A DNA stretch of 64,000 nucleotides from positions 1-64,000 of the forward strand of contig JABZFO010000115.1 of the NCBI GenBank assembly GCA_014237405.1, given 5' to 3'. This DNA is from Desulfosarcina sp. Its GTDB lineage: Bacteria > Desulfobacterota > Desulfobacteria > Desulfobacterales > Desulfosarcinaceae. Shown here in pieces: positions 39,416-49,211 of this stretch. Both the position numbers and the translations under genes were made by a program. The notes under the pieces were generated by a model that was not told the DNA's origin, did no database searches, and saw nothing but the letters and a program-made list of their open reading frames with translations. The first letter of the stretch is position 1. Every line of letters starts with the position of its first letter.

Positions 39416-40515
39416 CTGACCTTCACCATCATTTTTTCTTTATAGCCTACTGTGACCTCCATGTATCCGGAGAGGAGCCTATCCAGATCTAAATCACCTG
39501 TATCAACTCGCAGACAGTCCAGCATGTTTATCTTGTCCCTTGTTGCCACCACCATGATGTTCTCCCTGTCCACTTGCTTTATTACTTCCGTGGACAACTG
39601 CTTACTCCCTCTGCCAAGAATAAATCCATTGCCGCCAATAGGAGTCAAAATCACTTTTCTCTTCTCGTATTTGTCAAACAGTTCTAAAATGCCTTTCTCG
39701 TTCAGATCTCTTCCCACGGATTTTCCCTCGAAAATCGCATCTATCCCAAGAAGTGTTTTTGGAACTCCAAGTTCATCGGAAATGGCCTTCAGGGTTGTTC
39801 CTGGACCGAGTAGATACAAAACCCGTTTATCCATCTCCTCCACGGTATACACGGCAATTTCCTTTTTCCACTCCACAGAGGATCCACTGATGCCTGAGGC
39901 TTCCTTAGCACCCTGCAATAATTTCTTGACATTGGGCACCAAGAGATAACCATAAAGTCTGGATGCCAACCTTCCCTCTCTAAAGGCGTTTTCGTCTATA
40001 TCCAGGACTTCTTCTTCTGTCACATCAGTGCTTTCTACAAAGGCTTCTATCATCTCGGCAGCCGCTCTGGCACTGACCGAAAACACCGAACTGAAAACTT
40101 TTACACCACCGGGCACTGCAACGACAGATATCTTAGAATTGATCGCATCGTAAATATCCCTTGCAGTGCCATCGCCACCCACAAAAACCAAGAGTTCGAT
40201 ACCGCTATTTACCATTTCCTCGCTGATTCTTTTTGTATCCTCTGCCGCGGTGTCCCCGGCAACTTTCCCGATTACGGTATATGGCATATCAGTACCTTCG
40301 ACATGTCGTTCTCCCATCTTGCCAGGTGCGACAAACAGTGTAATCCTGTCTTTGGTCCTGATGTGGGATAAAACGTCTTTGGTCCTTTCTGGAGTGACGG
40401 GCTTTGCGCCCAATTCCAGTGCCTTCTTGTACATTTCTCCATCCGTCCCCTTGAGGCCAACAGTGCCCCCCATCCCTGCTACGGGATTTACTATCAAACC
40501 TATTTTCCTCTTCAT
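39409..40515 (-). CDS. ATP-NAD kinase-like / AcoX-like protein
   Basis: KIGLIVNPVAGMGGTVGLKGTDG; LLVFVGGDGTARDIYDAI; TPIGGNGFILGRGSKQLS; 7-bp overlap with the downstream aminotransferase. Confidence 0.85.
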   Translation of the reverse strand: MKRKIGLIVNPVAGMGGTVGLKGTDGEMYKKALELGAKPVTPERTKDVLSHIRTKDRITLFVAPGKMGERHVEGTDMPYTVIGKVAGDTAAEDTKRISEEMVNSGIELLVFVGGDGTARDIYDAINSKISVVAVPGGVKVFSSVFSVSARAAAEMIEAFVESTDVTEEEVLDIDENAFREGRLASRLYGYLLVPNVKKLLQGAKEASGISGSSVEWKKEIAVYTVEEMDKRVLYLLGPGTTLKAISDELGVPKTLLGIDAIFEGKSVGRDLNEKGILELFDKYEKRKVILTPIGGNGFILGRGSKQLSTEVIKQVDRENIMVVATRDKINMLDCLRVDTGDLDLDRLLSGYMEVTVGYKEKMMVKVRC

Positions 40516-40563
40516 ATCTCTCTCTGCTTTCTCCTCGTCTCCATAGATAATAGATGAACCAAA

Positions 40564-40687
40564 GAATTCAGAAGCCAGGAGTCAGAGGAACTCGGATGTC
40601 GCTTCGCTCCGGCAAATTTGATATTTTTTTGACTGAGCCGAAGGCGAAACCCTTATTCTGAATTCTGGATGCTGACTCCTGGATTCC
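40564..40687. repeat. STRR-armed inverted-repeat element (second family)
   Basis: gaattcagaagccaggagtcag ... ctgaattctggatgctgactcctggattcc are inverted arms around about 70 nt. Confidence 0.75.
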
Positions 40688-40842
40688 TTTTCGGACTGAT
40701 TCCGGCAGAGCCTATTATCTCTGACCTGGCCCAAAGGACCAGTTTTTCAAAGGATAAATAAACGCCCTGACCAGGATTCGACCACTGGTGAATTCAAGGA
40801 TCTTGGCCGTTTTCCGCCATGTTTTTAATGCAACCTTAGGGT

Positions 40843-41052
40843 CTATTCTCGTATCATGGCCGCTCCACACTTAGGGCATTTCTGCTCATAACAGGGGCTT
40901 CTCAATTCATGGGCTGTTTTTTCACCGCAGTTGGGGCAGACACAATATCCACCCGGTCCTGCCGCAAAACCACCTCCACTGCCGCCTTGGCCACGACCTC
41001 TCCCTGTTCCCGGTCCCTTTCCTTTTGGTCCTGTTCCGTCCCCTCTTGGCAT
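40843..41052 (-). CDS. DUF5320-like Gly-rich protein with C-terminal zinc ribbon
   Basis: MPRGDGTGPKGKGPGTGRGRGQGG...CVCPNCGEKTAHELRSPCYEQKCPKCGAAMIRE. Confidence 0.6.
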   Translation of the reverse strand: MPRGDGTGPKGKGPGTGRGRGQGGSGGGFAAGPGGYCVCPNCGEKTAHELRSPCYEQKCPKCGAAMIRE

Positions 41053-41296
41053 TTTATTTACCTCCTTTTGGTCTTGGTTTAACGTGAAAAATTAGGAAGT
41101 TGCTTTTTACTGATCTGAGTATGGCAGTAAGGCAGTTGTGTGTCAATAATCAAGCCGATACAGCATGTTGTATGTTACAAAATCAGACAGTTATGGATAT
41201 TTTGACCCCCCTCGTCATAAAATGAACTACCTCGCGGCAAGCCACGAGGTATCTAAAGTGATTGTACCGATTATATCGCAGCAAGCTGCGGGAAAT

Positions 41297-41461
41297 TAGG
41301 GCTTCGGAAAAAATAAAATCCACAGAGATGACGCCGGATTTTTGTCCGTGTTCAAGGCGCATCGGTAACTTCATACTGGTTGTATGTGGCCATCGATGCA
41401 ACGCGGAACACGGGTAAAAAGACAAGTAAGATCGTGGATTTAATTTTTCCCGAGGCCCTTA
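41297..41461. mobile_element. MITE-like element (about 165 bp)
   Basis: Terminal inverted repeats tagggcttcggaaaaaataaaatccac / gtggatttaatttttcccgaggccctta; interior also imperfectly palindromic (cgtgttc..gcatcg..catac / gtatg..cgatgc..gaacacg). Confidence 0.8.
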
Positions 41462-41584
41462 GACCCGGACGAAATTAACTTTTGCCAACATAATTTCCCA
41501 TACCGATTCATAGGTCATCGATCGATGAAAATCCATTGACATCGGCCATACTTTTGGGTTTATTGAGTCCCGAGAACCATTGAG

Positions 41585-41840
41585 TTCATCCAGGCGCCCA
41601 AGGGGCATAAGTGCCTCGGCCCTAACAGGGAAAGCGGTGAAAATCCGCTGCGGACCCGCCACTGTAAGTGGGGACGAAAGCCGCGACAACTCACTGTCCG
41701 GCACTCAATTCTATTATTTGATGGTCAGAACTGCTTTTAAACAGAAGCTTCGACCATTAAAAAAAAAATAACGAATAGAGTTGAATGCCGGGCGGGAAGA
41801 GGCGGCCGGTAGAACGAACCACGAGCCAGGAGACCTGCCA
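41585..41840 (+). promoter_or_regulatory. Cobalamin (B12) riboswitch with extended variable arm
   Basis: cagggaaagcggtgaaaatccgctgcggacccgccactgtaagtggggacgaaagccgcgac ... gagccaggagacctgcc. Confidence 0.95.
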
Positions 41841-41900
41841 GGATGATACAATCGAAAGCGCCTTCGCGGTCAAGGCTGATTCAGTGATCTGGCAGAACCT

Positions 41901-41936
41901 GCCCCGCCTTGATATCTTTCGAGGCGGGGCTTTTTA
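41901..41936 (+). terminator. Riboswitch expression-platform terminator
   Basis: gccccgcctt gatatctttc gaggcggggc ttttt between riboswitch and btuF. Confidence 0.85.
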
Positions 41937-41953
41937 TTGCCGGAGAAAAACCA

Positions 41954-42948
41954 TGGGAAACCAATTGGTAGCCATGCAACCATTTGAAACCGCTACACCA
42001 CGATATCCAGAAAGCGACTTCCGGAAAAAACGTTTGGGACAGCCTCTTAATCTGTTTCTTTTCATCCTCTGCCTGCTGATCATTCTCCCCGCTCCCAGTG
42101 CGGCAAAAATGGTCACCGATCAGTTGGGGCGACGGGTCCGCATGCCGGACCACCCCCAACGTATCGTCTCCATGGCGCCCAGCATCACCGAAATCGTTTT
42201 TGCTTTAGACCTGTCCAACCGACTGGTGGGCGCCACCCAGTTCAGCGACTACCCGCCCGCAGTCAAGGCGCTGCCCAAAGTGGGCTCATACGTGCACCTG
42301 GATGTGGAAAAAATCGTCGCCCTTCACCCCGACCTGTGCATCGCTGTCAAGGACGGCAACCCCATCTCCGTCGTCAGCAAACTGGAGTCGGTAGGCATCC
42401 CGGTCTATGCGGTGGACCCGATAAATCTGGACGCGGTCATGGACACTCTGCTGGAATTGGGGCGCCTGCTGGATGTGAACGACCGGGCAAAGGCCATTGT
42501 GGCCGAGATGGCCGATCGGATTCAGCGGGTGCAACAGCGCGTATCCGGCGCTTCTAATCGGCCCGCCGTCTTCTTCCAGATCGGCATCTCCCCCATCGTC
42601 TCCGTGGGCACAAAGACCTTTATCCACGAGTTGATCGTCATGGCCGGCGGAACCAATTTGGCTCACGGCAAGACCCCCTACCCCCGCTTTTCCAAAGAGC
42701 AGGTGATCGTCCTGCGTCCGGAGGTGATTATCATTACCTCCATGGCCCGGATGGCGGTGTTCGAACAGGTGAAAGCCGACTGGCAGCAGTGGCGGGAGCT
42801 GCCGGCCGTTAAAAACGACCGGATCTACCTTGTGGACTCCAATGTGCTGGATCGCCCCACACCCCGCCTGGTGGACGGTTTGGAATTGCTGGCCCAGCTG
42901 ATCCACCCGGATCGTTTCAACGCCGTGGGAACAGGGGCACAGCCGTGA
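41954..42948 (+). CDS. btuF: Cobalamin/Fe-siderophore periplasmic binding protein (BtuF-like)
   Basis: RIVSMAPSITEIVFALDLSNRLVGATQFSDYPPAVKALPKVGSYVHLDVEKIVALHPDLCIA; downstream of B12 riboswitch. Confidence 0.85.
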
Positions 42949-43864
42949 CCAAAACGCCGTCATCACTGCCCGTTAACATAGCCCTGGTATCCCTGGTACT
43001 GGCCCTGCTGCTCGTGGCGGCCATCGTGTTGGGCCTGGCCATGGGATCTTCAGGCGGCAGCATCACGGCGGTATGGGCCACGCTTTTCCAGGACGGTACC
43101 GGCGATGCCATGCAAGGCGCCATCATCTGGCGCATCCGCTTTCCCCGGGTGCTGCTGGCAGCGCTGGTAGGTGCGGCCCTGTCGCTGGGCGGTCTGGTGT
43201 TCCAGGCGCTGCTCAAAAACCCGCTGGCCGAACCCTATATCCTGGGCGTCTCCGGCGGTGCGGCCATCGGCGCCATCATTGGCATCATCCTGGGCCTGTC
43301 CCGCATCCCCGGCGTAGGCGTCACCGCTTTCCTGGGAAGCCTGGCCACCTTGCTGCTGATCATCATCATCTCTTCCGGCCGGGCCATTCTGGTCAAAGAC
43401 GCCCTGCTGCTGTCCGGCGTCATGATCAACGCCTTTTGCAGCGCGGTGATCATGTTTTTGCTCTCCATCACCCAGGATTCCAGCCTGCACAACATCATCT
43501 TCTGGCTCATGGGGGATCTCTCCGCCTCCCAGATCCACCATGTGGGCATGCTCGCCGCCGTACTCCTGCCCTGCTTTATCGTGATCTTCATTCATTCCAA
43601 CCGGATGAACCTGGTGCTGTTGGGCAGCGACATGGCCGCATCCATGGGCGTCAACGTGCGTCTGGTGACCCTGGTGCTGCTCGTCACCACCTCGCTGATG
43701 ATCAGCGTCACGGTCAGCCAGTGCGGCCTTATCGGATTCGTGGGCCTGGTCATTCCCCACCTGCTGCGGCTGGTCATCGGCCCCGACCACCGCCCGGCGG
43801 GGTGATCACGGCCATGATCGGGGCACCACTGTTTATCATTCTGCTGAGGCGATCAAAACAATGA
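42945..43864 (+). pseudogene. btuC: FecCD/BtuC permease, frame-disrupted near 43797
   Basis: WRIRFPRVLLAALVGAALSLGGLVFQALLKNPLAEPYILGVSGGAAIGA ... GFVGLVIPHLLRLVIGPDHR; conserved C-terminus GVITAMIGAPLFIILLRRSKQ* follows immediately in another frame. Confidence 0.85.
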
Positions 43865-44667
43865 GTGCTGCCGTTCGCGTCAACCGGTTGAGCTGTTCCT
43901 ATCCCCGGGCACCGGTGCTGTGGGACCTGTCATTCGAGATGGCCGGCGCCGAGTTTTTCATCGTCATCGGCCCCAACGGCTCGGGCAAGACCACGCTGGT
44001 CAAGGCCCTGGCCGGTCTGCTGCCCGTTTCCGGTGGTGACATCTTCATACAGGACCGGCCGCTGCGGCAGATCAACAGGAAAGAACTGGCCCGGCGGGTG
44101 GCATATGTAGCCCAGACCAGCGCCGACGACAGCCCCTTTACCGTTCGGGAGATGGTCCTCATGGGCCGGTCCCCCTACCTGGGTGTCTTGGGTGTGGAGG
44201 GGAAGACGGATATTGACATCGCCCGCCAGGCCATCGCGTTCACCGGTCTGAACCACCTGTCGGGCCGCCGCATCGGCAGCCTTAGCGGTGGCGAACGCCA
44301 GCGGGCCCATATCGCCCGGGCCATCTGCCAACAGCCGGACCTAATCCTGCTGGACGAACCCACCGCCGCCCTGGACCTGGCCCACCAGATCCGCATCATG
44401 AATCTGATGAAACGGCTGAAGCGGGAGAACGGCACCACAGTGGTGATGGTATCCCACGACATCAACCTGGCGGCCATGTACGCCGACCGTCTGCTTCTGC
44501 TGGTAAACGGTCGCGTGGCGGCTTGCGGCCCGCCAGCGCAGGTCATCAACGAAAAGACCCTTGCCGGGGCCTACGGCTGCCGCCTCCTGGTGGACCGAAG
44601 CCCGGCCGGCCCCTGGCCCCGGGTGAGCCTGATACCGGAGGGCGGAGGACTGATGACGGAGGACTGA
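43861..44667 (+). CDS. btuD: ABC transporter ATPase (BtuD/FecE-like)
   Basis: GPNGSGKTTLVKAL; LSGGERQRAHIARAICQQPDLILLDEPTAALDLAHQ. Confidence 0.95.
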   Translation: MSAAVRVNRLSCSYPRAPVLWDLSFEMAGAEFFIVIGPNGSGKTTLVKALAGLLPVSGGDIFIQDRPLRQINRKELARRVAYVAQTSADDSPFTVREMVLMGRSPYLGVLGVEGKTDIDIARQAIAFTGLNHLSGRRIGSLSGGERQRAHIARAICQQPDLILLDEPTAALDLAHQIRIMNLMKRLKRENGTTVVMVSHDINLAAMYADRLLLLVNGRVAACGPPAQVINEKTLAGAYGCRLLVDRSPAGPWPRVSLIPEGGGLMTED

Positions 44668-44760
44668 GAGCTGAGGACAGCGCCGCCGCCAGCAGTTTGC
44701 CGGTTTAATCGGAAATGAAACCATATTTCCGGAACGCTGGGCTGCGGTCTTGATTAACAA

Positions 44761-44880
44761 ATTGAACATCGAACATCGAACGTTGAACATCGAATGATGA
44801 GGTCGCTACGCTCCACCGATTTATGAAATGGATAGAATACCTTATTCGACGTTGGATGTTCGATGTTGGGCGTTCAGCTA
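44761..44880. repeat. STRR-armed inverted-repeat element
   Basis: Left gaacatcgaacatcgaacgttgaacatcgaatgatgag; right ttcgacgttggatgttcgatgttgggcgttca. Confidence 0.8.
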
Positions 44881-44932
44881 TTTAATTACCCTATAGTCTA
44901 AAAACCTATTAACTTATTGTTAAGGACACCCT

Positions 44933-45571
44933 ATGATCGACATCTTCAACAGCGGCGGGCCGGTAATGGTCCCTCTGCTCCTTTGCTCTCTGCTCTCTCT
45001 CACGGTGATCATCGAACGCGGCATCTTCTGGACCATCGTAGGCATGCGATCCAGCCAGCCCCTGGTGAACGAGGTGATGGAACTGTGCCAGGTGGGAAAC
45101 TGGGAGGGGGTCCGAAAGATTGCAGACGGCTCAAAAAGCTACGTCATCCGGATTCTCATTTCCGGCATCCTGCACCGCAACTACTCAATGGTCAAGGCCA
45201 TGGAGTCGGCCGCAGCCGATGAGATCGCTCGTATGCGCCGCTACATGGGTGTGCTGGACACCATCATCACCGTATCTCCCCTGCTGGGCATCTTCGGCAC
45301 GGTGATCGGCATTATCGGTTCTTTTGATATGCTGGGTGCAGGCGGCATCGATCATCCGGAGCTGGTCACCCGGGGCATCGCCCAAGCCCTGATCACCACG
45401 GCCTCGGGTCTGGGCATCGCCATTCTCACGGTCTTTCCCTTCAACTACTTCAACGCCCGCATCGAACGGGCCGCCCGGTTCATTGAAAAGTACGCCACCA
45501 GCCTGGAAATCATCTACGAGAAGATTGCCGACAAAAACGGATCCGCCGTGGAGGCCGATCATGAAGGTTGA
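44933..45571 (+). CDS. exbB: ExbB/TolQ/MotA proton-channel family protein
   Basis: VLDTIITVSPLLGIFGTVIGIIGSFDMLG...GIAQALITTASGLGIAILTVFPFNYF. Confidence 0.93.
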   Translation: MIDIFNSGGPVMVPLLLCSLLSLTVIIERGIFWTIVGMRSSQPLVNEVMELCQVGNWEGVRKIADGSKSYVIRILISGILHRNYSMVKAMESAAADEIARMRRYMGVLDTIITVSPLLGIFGTVIGIIGSFDMLGAGGIDHPELVTRGIAQALITTASGLGIAILTVFPFNYFNARIERAARFIEKYATSLEIIYEKIADKNGSAVEADHEG

Positions 45572-45848
45572 TCTGGGCAATCATCGCAAGGCTCGCATCG
45601 ACATGCTGCCGCTCATCGACATCGTTTTTCTGCTGCTGGTCTTTTTCATCTACGCCATGCTCTCCATGGCCGTTCACCATGCGCTGCCCGTGGCCCTGCC
45701 CGTCTCTTCCACCGGGTCTGAAAAAGATCCCGGTGTGCTGCTGTTTGCCGACAACAGCATCACTTACCAGACCCTTTACGGAGTCATCGACCAGATCAAG
45801 ATGGCGGGAATCAGCCGTCTCTCCCTCGAGTGTGAAAGGCAGCCATAG
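45561..45848 (+). CDS. exbD: ExbD/TolR family protein, internally shortened
   Basis: RKARIDMLPLIDIVFLLLVFFIYAMLSMAVHHALPVALPVSSTGSEKDPGVLLFADNSITYQTLYGVIDQIKMAGISRLSLECE; only 95 aa. Confidence 0.88.
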   Translation: MKVDLGNHRKARIDMLPLIDIVFLLLVFFIYAMLSMAVHHALPVALPVSSTGSEKDPGVLLFADNSITYQTLYGVIDQIKMAGISRLSLECERQP

Positions 45849-46601
45849 ATGCGGCGGATTCTGCCGGCTTTTGTGATGGCGTCCCTGATCCACGCGGCCC
45901 TGTTGATGGCGGACGCGAAGTGGCTCATCCACCACGCCCCTCTTGCTCCCCGGACCCAGGTGATCACCATGCGACTGGTGGATCGGGTACCGTACTGCCC
46001 GCCGACCATCAACACGCTTCCTATACCGCCGCCTCCGATACCGCCAGAGCCCAGAAAGCCGGCAGTCAATCCGAAACCTGTAGTTAAAAAATCCAAAACT
46101 TTCAAGAAAAAGCCACCGGTGAAAAAAGTCCCGGTTCCTTCACCATCGAAGCCCACCCCCATGTTGGCCGACCATGAACCCGATCCGGAACCGGCGGTGC
46201 CTTTGCCGGAAACGGTATCACAACCGGCCACATCAAGTCCGGCTGAGCCCGCCAAGGCATCTCCTTCGGCAACTTCCAGAGATTCGGACAAACCGCCAAG
46301 TGAGCCGACAGAAGCAATGGCGACAGTCGTCATGGCAAAACCTCGCTACAGCGTAAATCCACCGCCGGTGTATCCTTCGATCGCCCGCCGGCGAGGTTAC
46401 CATGGAACGGTAATCCTTGAGGTATTCGTGAAGGAGAACGGCCGGGTCGGCGATCTGCGCATCTTTCAATCCAGCACACACAAGCTGCTGGACCGGGCAG
46501 CGATGAAGGCCGTCAAGCGCTGGCAGTTCGAGCCGGGCCGGCATGGAGATCGAACCGTGGCTATGTGGGTGCGGGTACCGGTTGAATTCCGCTTGCAGTA
46601 G
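45849..46601 (+). CDS. tonB: TonB family protein
   Basis: Pro-rich linker; C-terminal NPPPVYPSIARRRGYHGTVILEVFVKENGRVGDLRIFQSSTHKLLDRAAMKAVKRWQFEP. Confidence 0.92.
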   Translation: MRRILPAFVMASLIHAALLMADAKWLIHHAPLAPRTQVITMRLVDRVPYCPPTINTLPIPPPPIPPEPRKPAVNPKPVVKKSKTFKKKPPVKKVPVPSPSKPTPMLADHEPDPEPAVPLPETVSQPATSSPAEPAKASPSATSRDSDKPPSEPTEAMATVVMAKPRYSVNPPPVYPSIARRRGYHGTVILEVFVKENGRVGDLRIFQSSTHKLLDRAAMKAVKRWQFEPGRHGDRTVAMWVRVPVEFRLQ

Positions 46602-46957
46602 TTGGCTACGGATGGGTTAAAAATTCCGCTGAGGCCTGAGAAATCCATTGACTTTGACGGTCCTGTTTTCGGAAAATCCGGGTGCGGGAACGGCGCCCCG
46701 AGCCGCGGCGGAAAACCCGGCCCTTATGAAGTTCATCAGACAGCGGCGCATGAACGCCACCTGCGAAGGTTCGGGCAGAGGTTTGATTCAACCCCGGATT
46801 TTGGCTTGTGTTTTGCGCTCTTTTTAAATAGAAACCGCAAGACGATCCATTCGGCAAAACCACCCCCCAGTGTCAGAATTGATGAATAAATTGTTTTGCG
46901 TGGCGATGGTTCGTAATCGTTCATATTTCTAATTGGTTTACCGCAAACACCACTGCC

Positions 46958-49211
46958 ATGACCACTCGTAAAATCCAGAAAAAAAAGACCAAGCGCAAGA
47001 CCATACTAAAAGCACGGCGAAATACCCAGCAGGTCAGCCTGCGGTCGGACAAGGCAGACTATTTTTTCATTGAAGCCCAGTGGTACCGGGATCAGGATAA
47101 CCTTGAGAAAGCGCTGCAGCTTTTAAGAAAAGCGTTGAAACTGAATCCCAAAAACGCACCGATGTGGCCAGTTGGCGGATCAATACCTGTCATTGTTTAT
47201 CGATCTGCTTATTCAAAAGGAGAAATTTCAGCTCGCTCTGGAAATGGCAGATCGAGTGCTTGAGCGGCTGCCCAGGATGAAAGTTGCCAACAAACGCCGG
47301 CTTCGCACGCATGCCAAGCAGAACCAGGTGTATTGCCGCTATCAACTACAGGTTCAGCACTCCCAAGCAACCCTGAAAACACCCGCCGTTTCCCGGTTGA
47401 AAGGTCCCAGACAGGAAAAGCCGGCTGACAAATCATCGCCCGCAACGTCCCCCAGGCCAGCAGTGCCAGAGCCGTCACTTCCGTCCATCCCCGTGAGCAT
47501 TGTCATTGACCGGGGATCCTTTCAAAACGCATTGTCCACAGGGGTGGCTTCAACATACCAGCAATATGAAGTTGCCCTGGAGGCCCAGCGCATCCGTTTC
47601 AGGGATTCTTTCGAAAACCTGATCTGCCTTTCCGATCTTCATCACGTCCGATCGCTTTGGTATCAGGAAGAAACCGCCCGCAAGGTCCTGAAAACCTTTC
47701 GGGGGCGTGCCCTTTTATCGGACGAGGTCGGACTGGGCAAGACCATCGAGGCATCCATTGTACTGCAGGAGTATATCCAGCGGGGCATGGTGAAAAACGC
47801 GCTAATCCTCACCCCCACGCCGCTGGTCAGCCAGTGGAAGGAGGAGCTCAAAACCAAATTCGACCTGGATTTTCCGTCCACCGACGACCCGGATTTCCGC
47901 AAAAATGACCAAACGCTCTGGGATCAACCGTTTATTCTGGCTTCCATCAATCAGGCCAAATCCAAACGCAACGTTGAAGCGGTGACTCGCCGAGAGTATG
48001 ACATGGTGATCGTTGACGAAGCCCATCACCTGAAAAACCGCAAAACGCTCAACTGGAAACTGGTCAATGCACTCAAAAAGCGGTTCCTGCTCTTGTTGAC
48101 CGCCACACCGGTGGAAAATAACCTCATGGAGCTGTACAACCTGATTACCCTGCTCAAGCCGGGCCAGCTTAAAACGGCATCTGCCTTTCGGGAATCGTTC
48201 ATGACCAAAGGGGACCCCACCAGCCCGCAAAACCGCGCCCGGCTCAAGGCGCTGCTGGGTCAGGTGATGATCCGTAACACCCGTGCCTTGGCCAAGATCA
48301 ATATACCGCCGCGTTTTGCCGAGACTATCCGGGTGGAGCCCACCGCCAGTGAAAAGGAGCTGTATGAGCGGATCACGCTTCTGGTTCACGATATCAACCG
48401 AACCGACGGGACCAGAAACAAGCTGCTGCTTAAAAACCTCTTGGCCGTGGCCGGCTCATCTCCCCGGGCGGTGGAGTTGACCCTTACGCGTATGCTGGCT
48501 AAAAAAGAACTTCTCTCGGATCATGAAAAGCAGATCCACGCGATCCGCAACTTGTCCCGATCCATGGGGGACACCCGTAAGAACAAGATTCTGCTCAAAC
48601 TGATCCGGGCCGCGCCGGGTAAAAAGATCATTTTTGTTAAATATATAGGTACGCTGGAACATATAAGGGATTTTTTAACCTGGGAAAATACCCCCCATGC
48701 GCTTTTTCACGGTCAAATGACCAACCAGGCCAAGGATGAACAGATCCAAAGCTTTAGGGAAGCCAAGGATATTCTGCTCACCACGGAAATTGGTGGAGAG
48801 GGACGCAATTTGCAGTTTTGCCACCAGATGATCAACTACGATCTGCCCTGGAATCCCATGAAGATCGAACAGCGCATCGGCCGGATTCACCGCATCGGAC
48901 AGGAGAACGAAGTGCGCATTTATAACCTGTGTGCAGCGGGCAGCATCGAAGACTATATCCTGGAGATCCTGGATCGTAAAATCAACATGTTCGAGATGGT
49001 GATCGGTGAGATCGACATGGTACTGGGTCGTGTCAGGGGTGAAAAGGATTTTGCCGATCGGATCTATGATATCTGGCTGCAGTCGTCATCGCCGACCGAT
49101 CGCGAAAAAGGCTTTGCTCAACTTGCCACCCAACTCAAGCGATCCAAAACCCAATACAAAACGACCCAGGCCCTGGATGAAAAACTTTTCGGAGAGAATT
49201 ATGAGCTCTGA
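46958..49211 (+). pseudogene. SNF2/HepA-type helicase with N-terminal TPR region, frame-disrupted near 47160; 47172-49211 helicase part intact
   Basis: TPR-like ADYFFIEAQWYRDQDNLEKALQLLRKALKLNPKNAP in one frame; LADQYLSLFIDLLIQKEKFQLALEMADRVLERLP and helicase DEVGLGKTIEASIVLQEY, VDEAHHLKNR, TATPVENNLMEL, QRIGRIHRIGQ in the next. Confidence 0.85.

Noticed and set aside
43780-43864. BtuC disruption as programmed frameshift or Sec/Pyl recoding
   Set aside because: The two parts are in different frames and a block of residues is missing; no slippery site or SECIS needed, a deletion explains it better.
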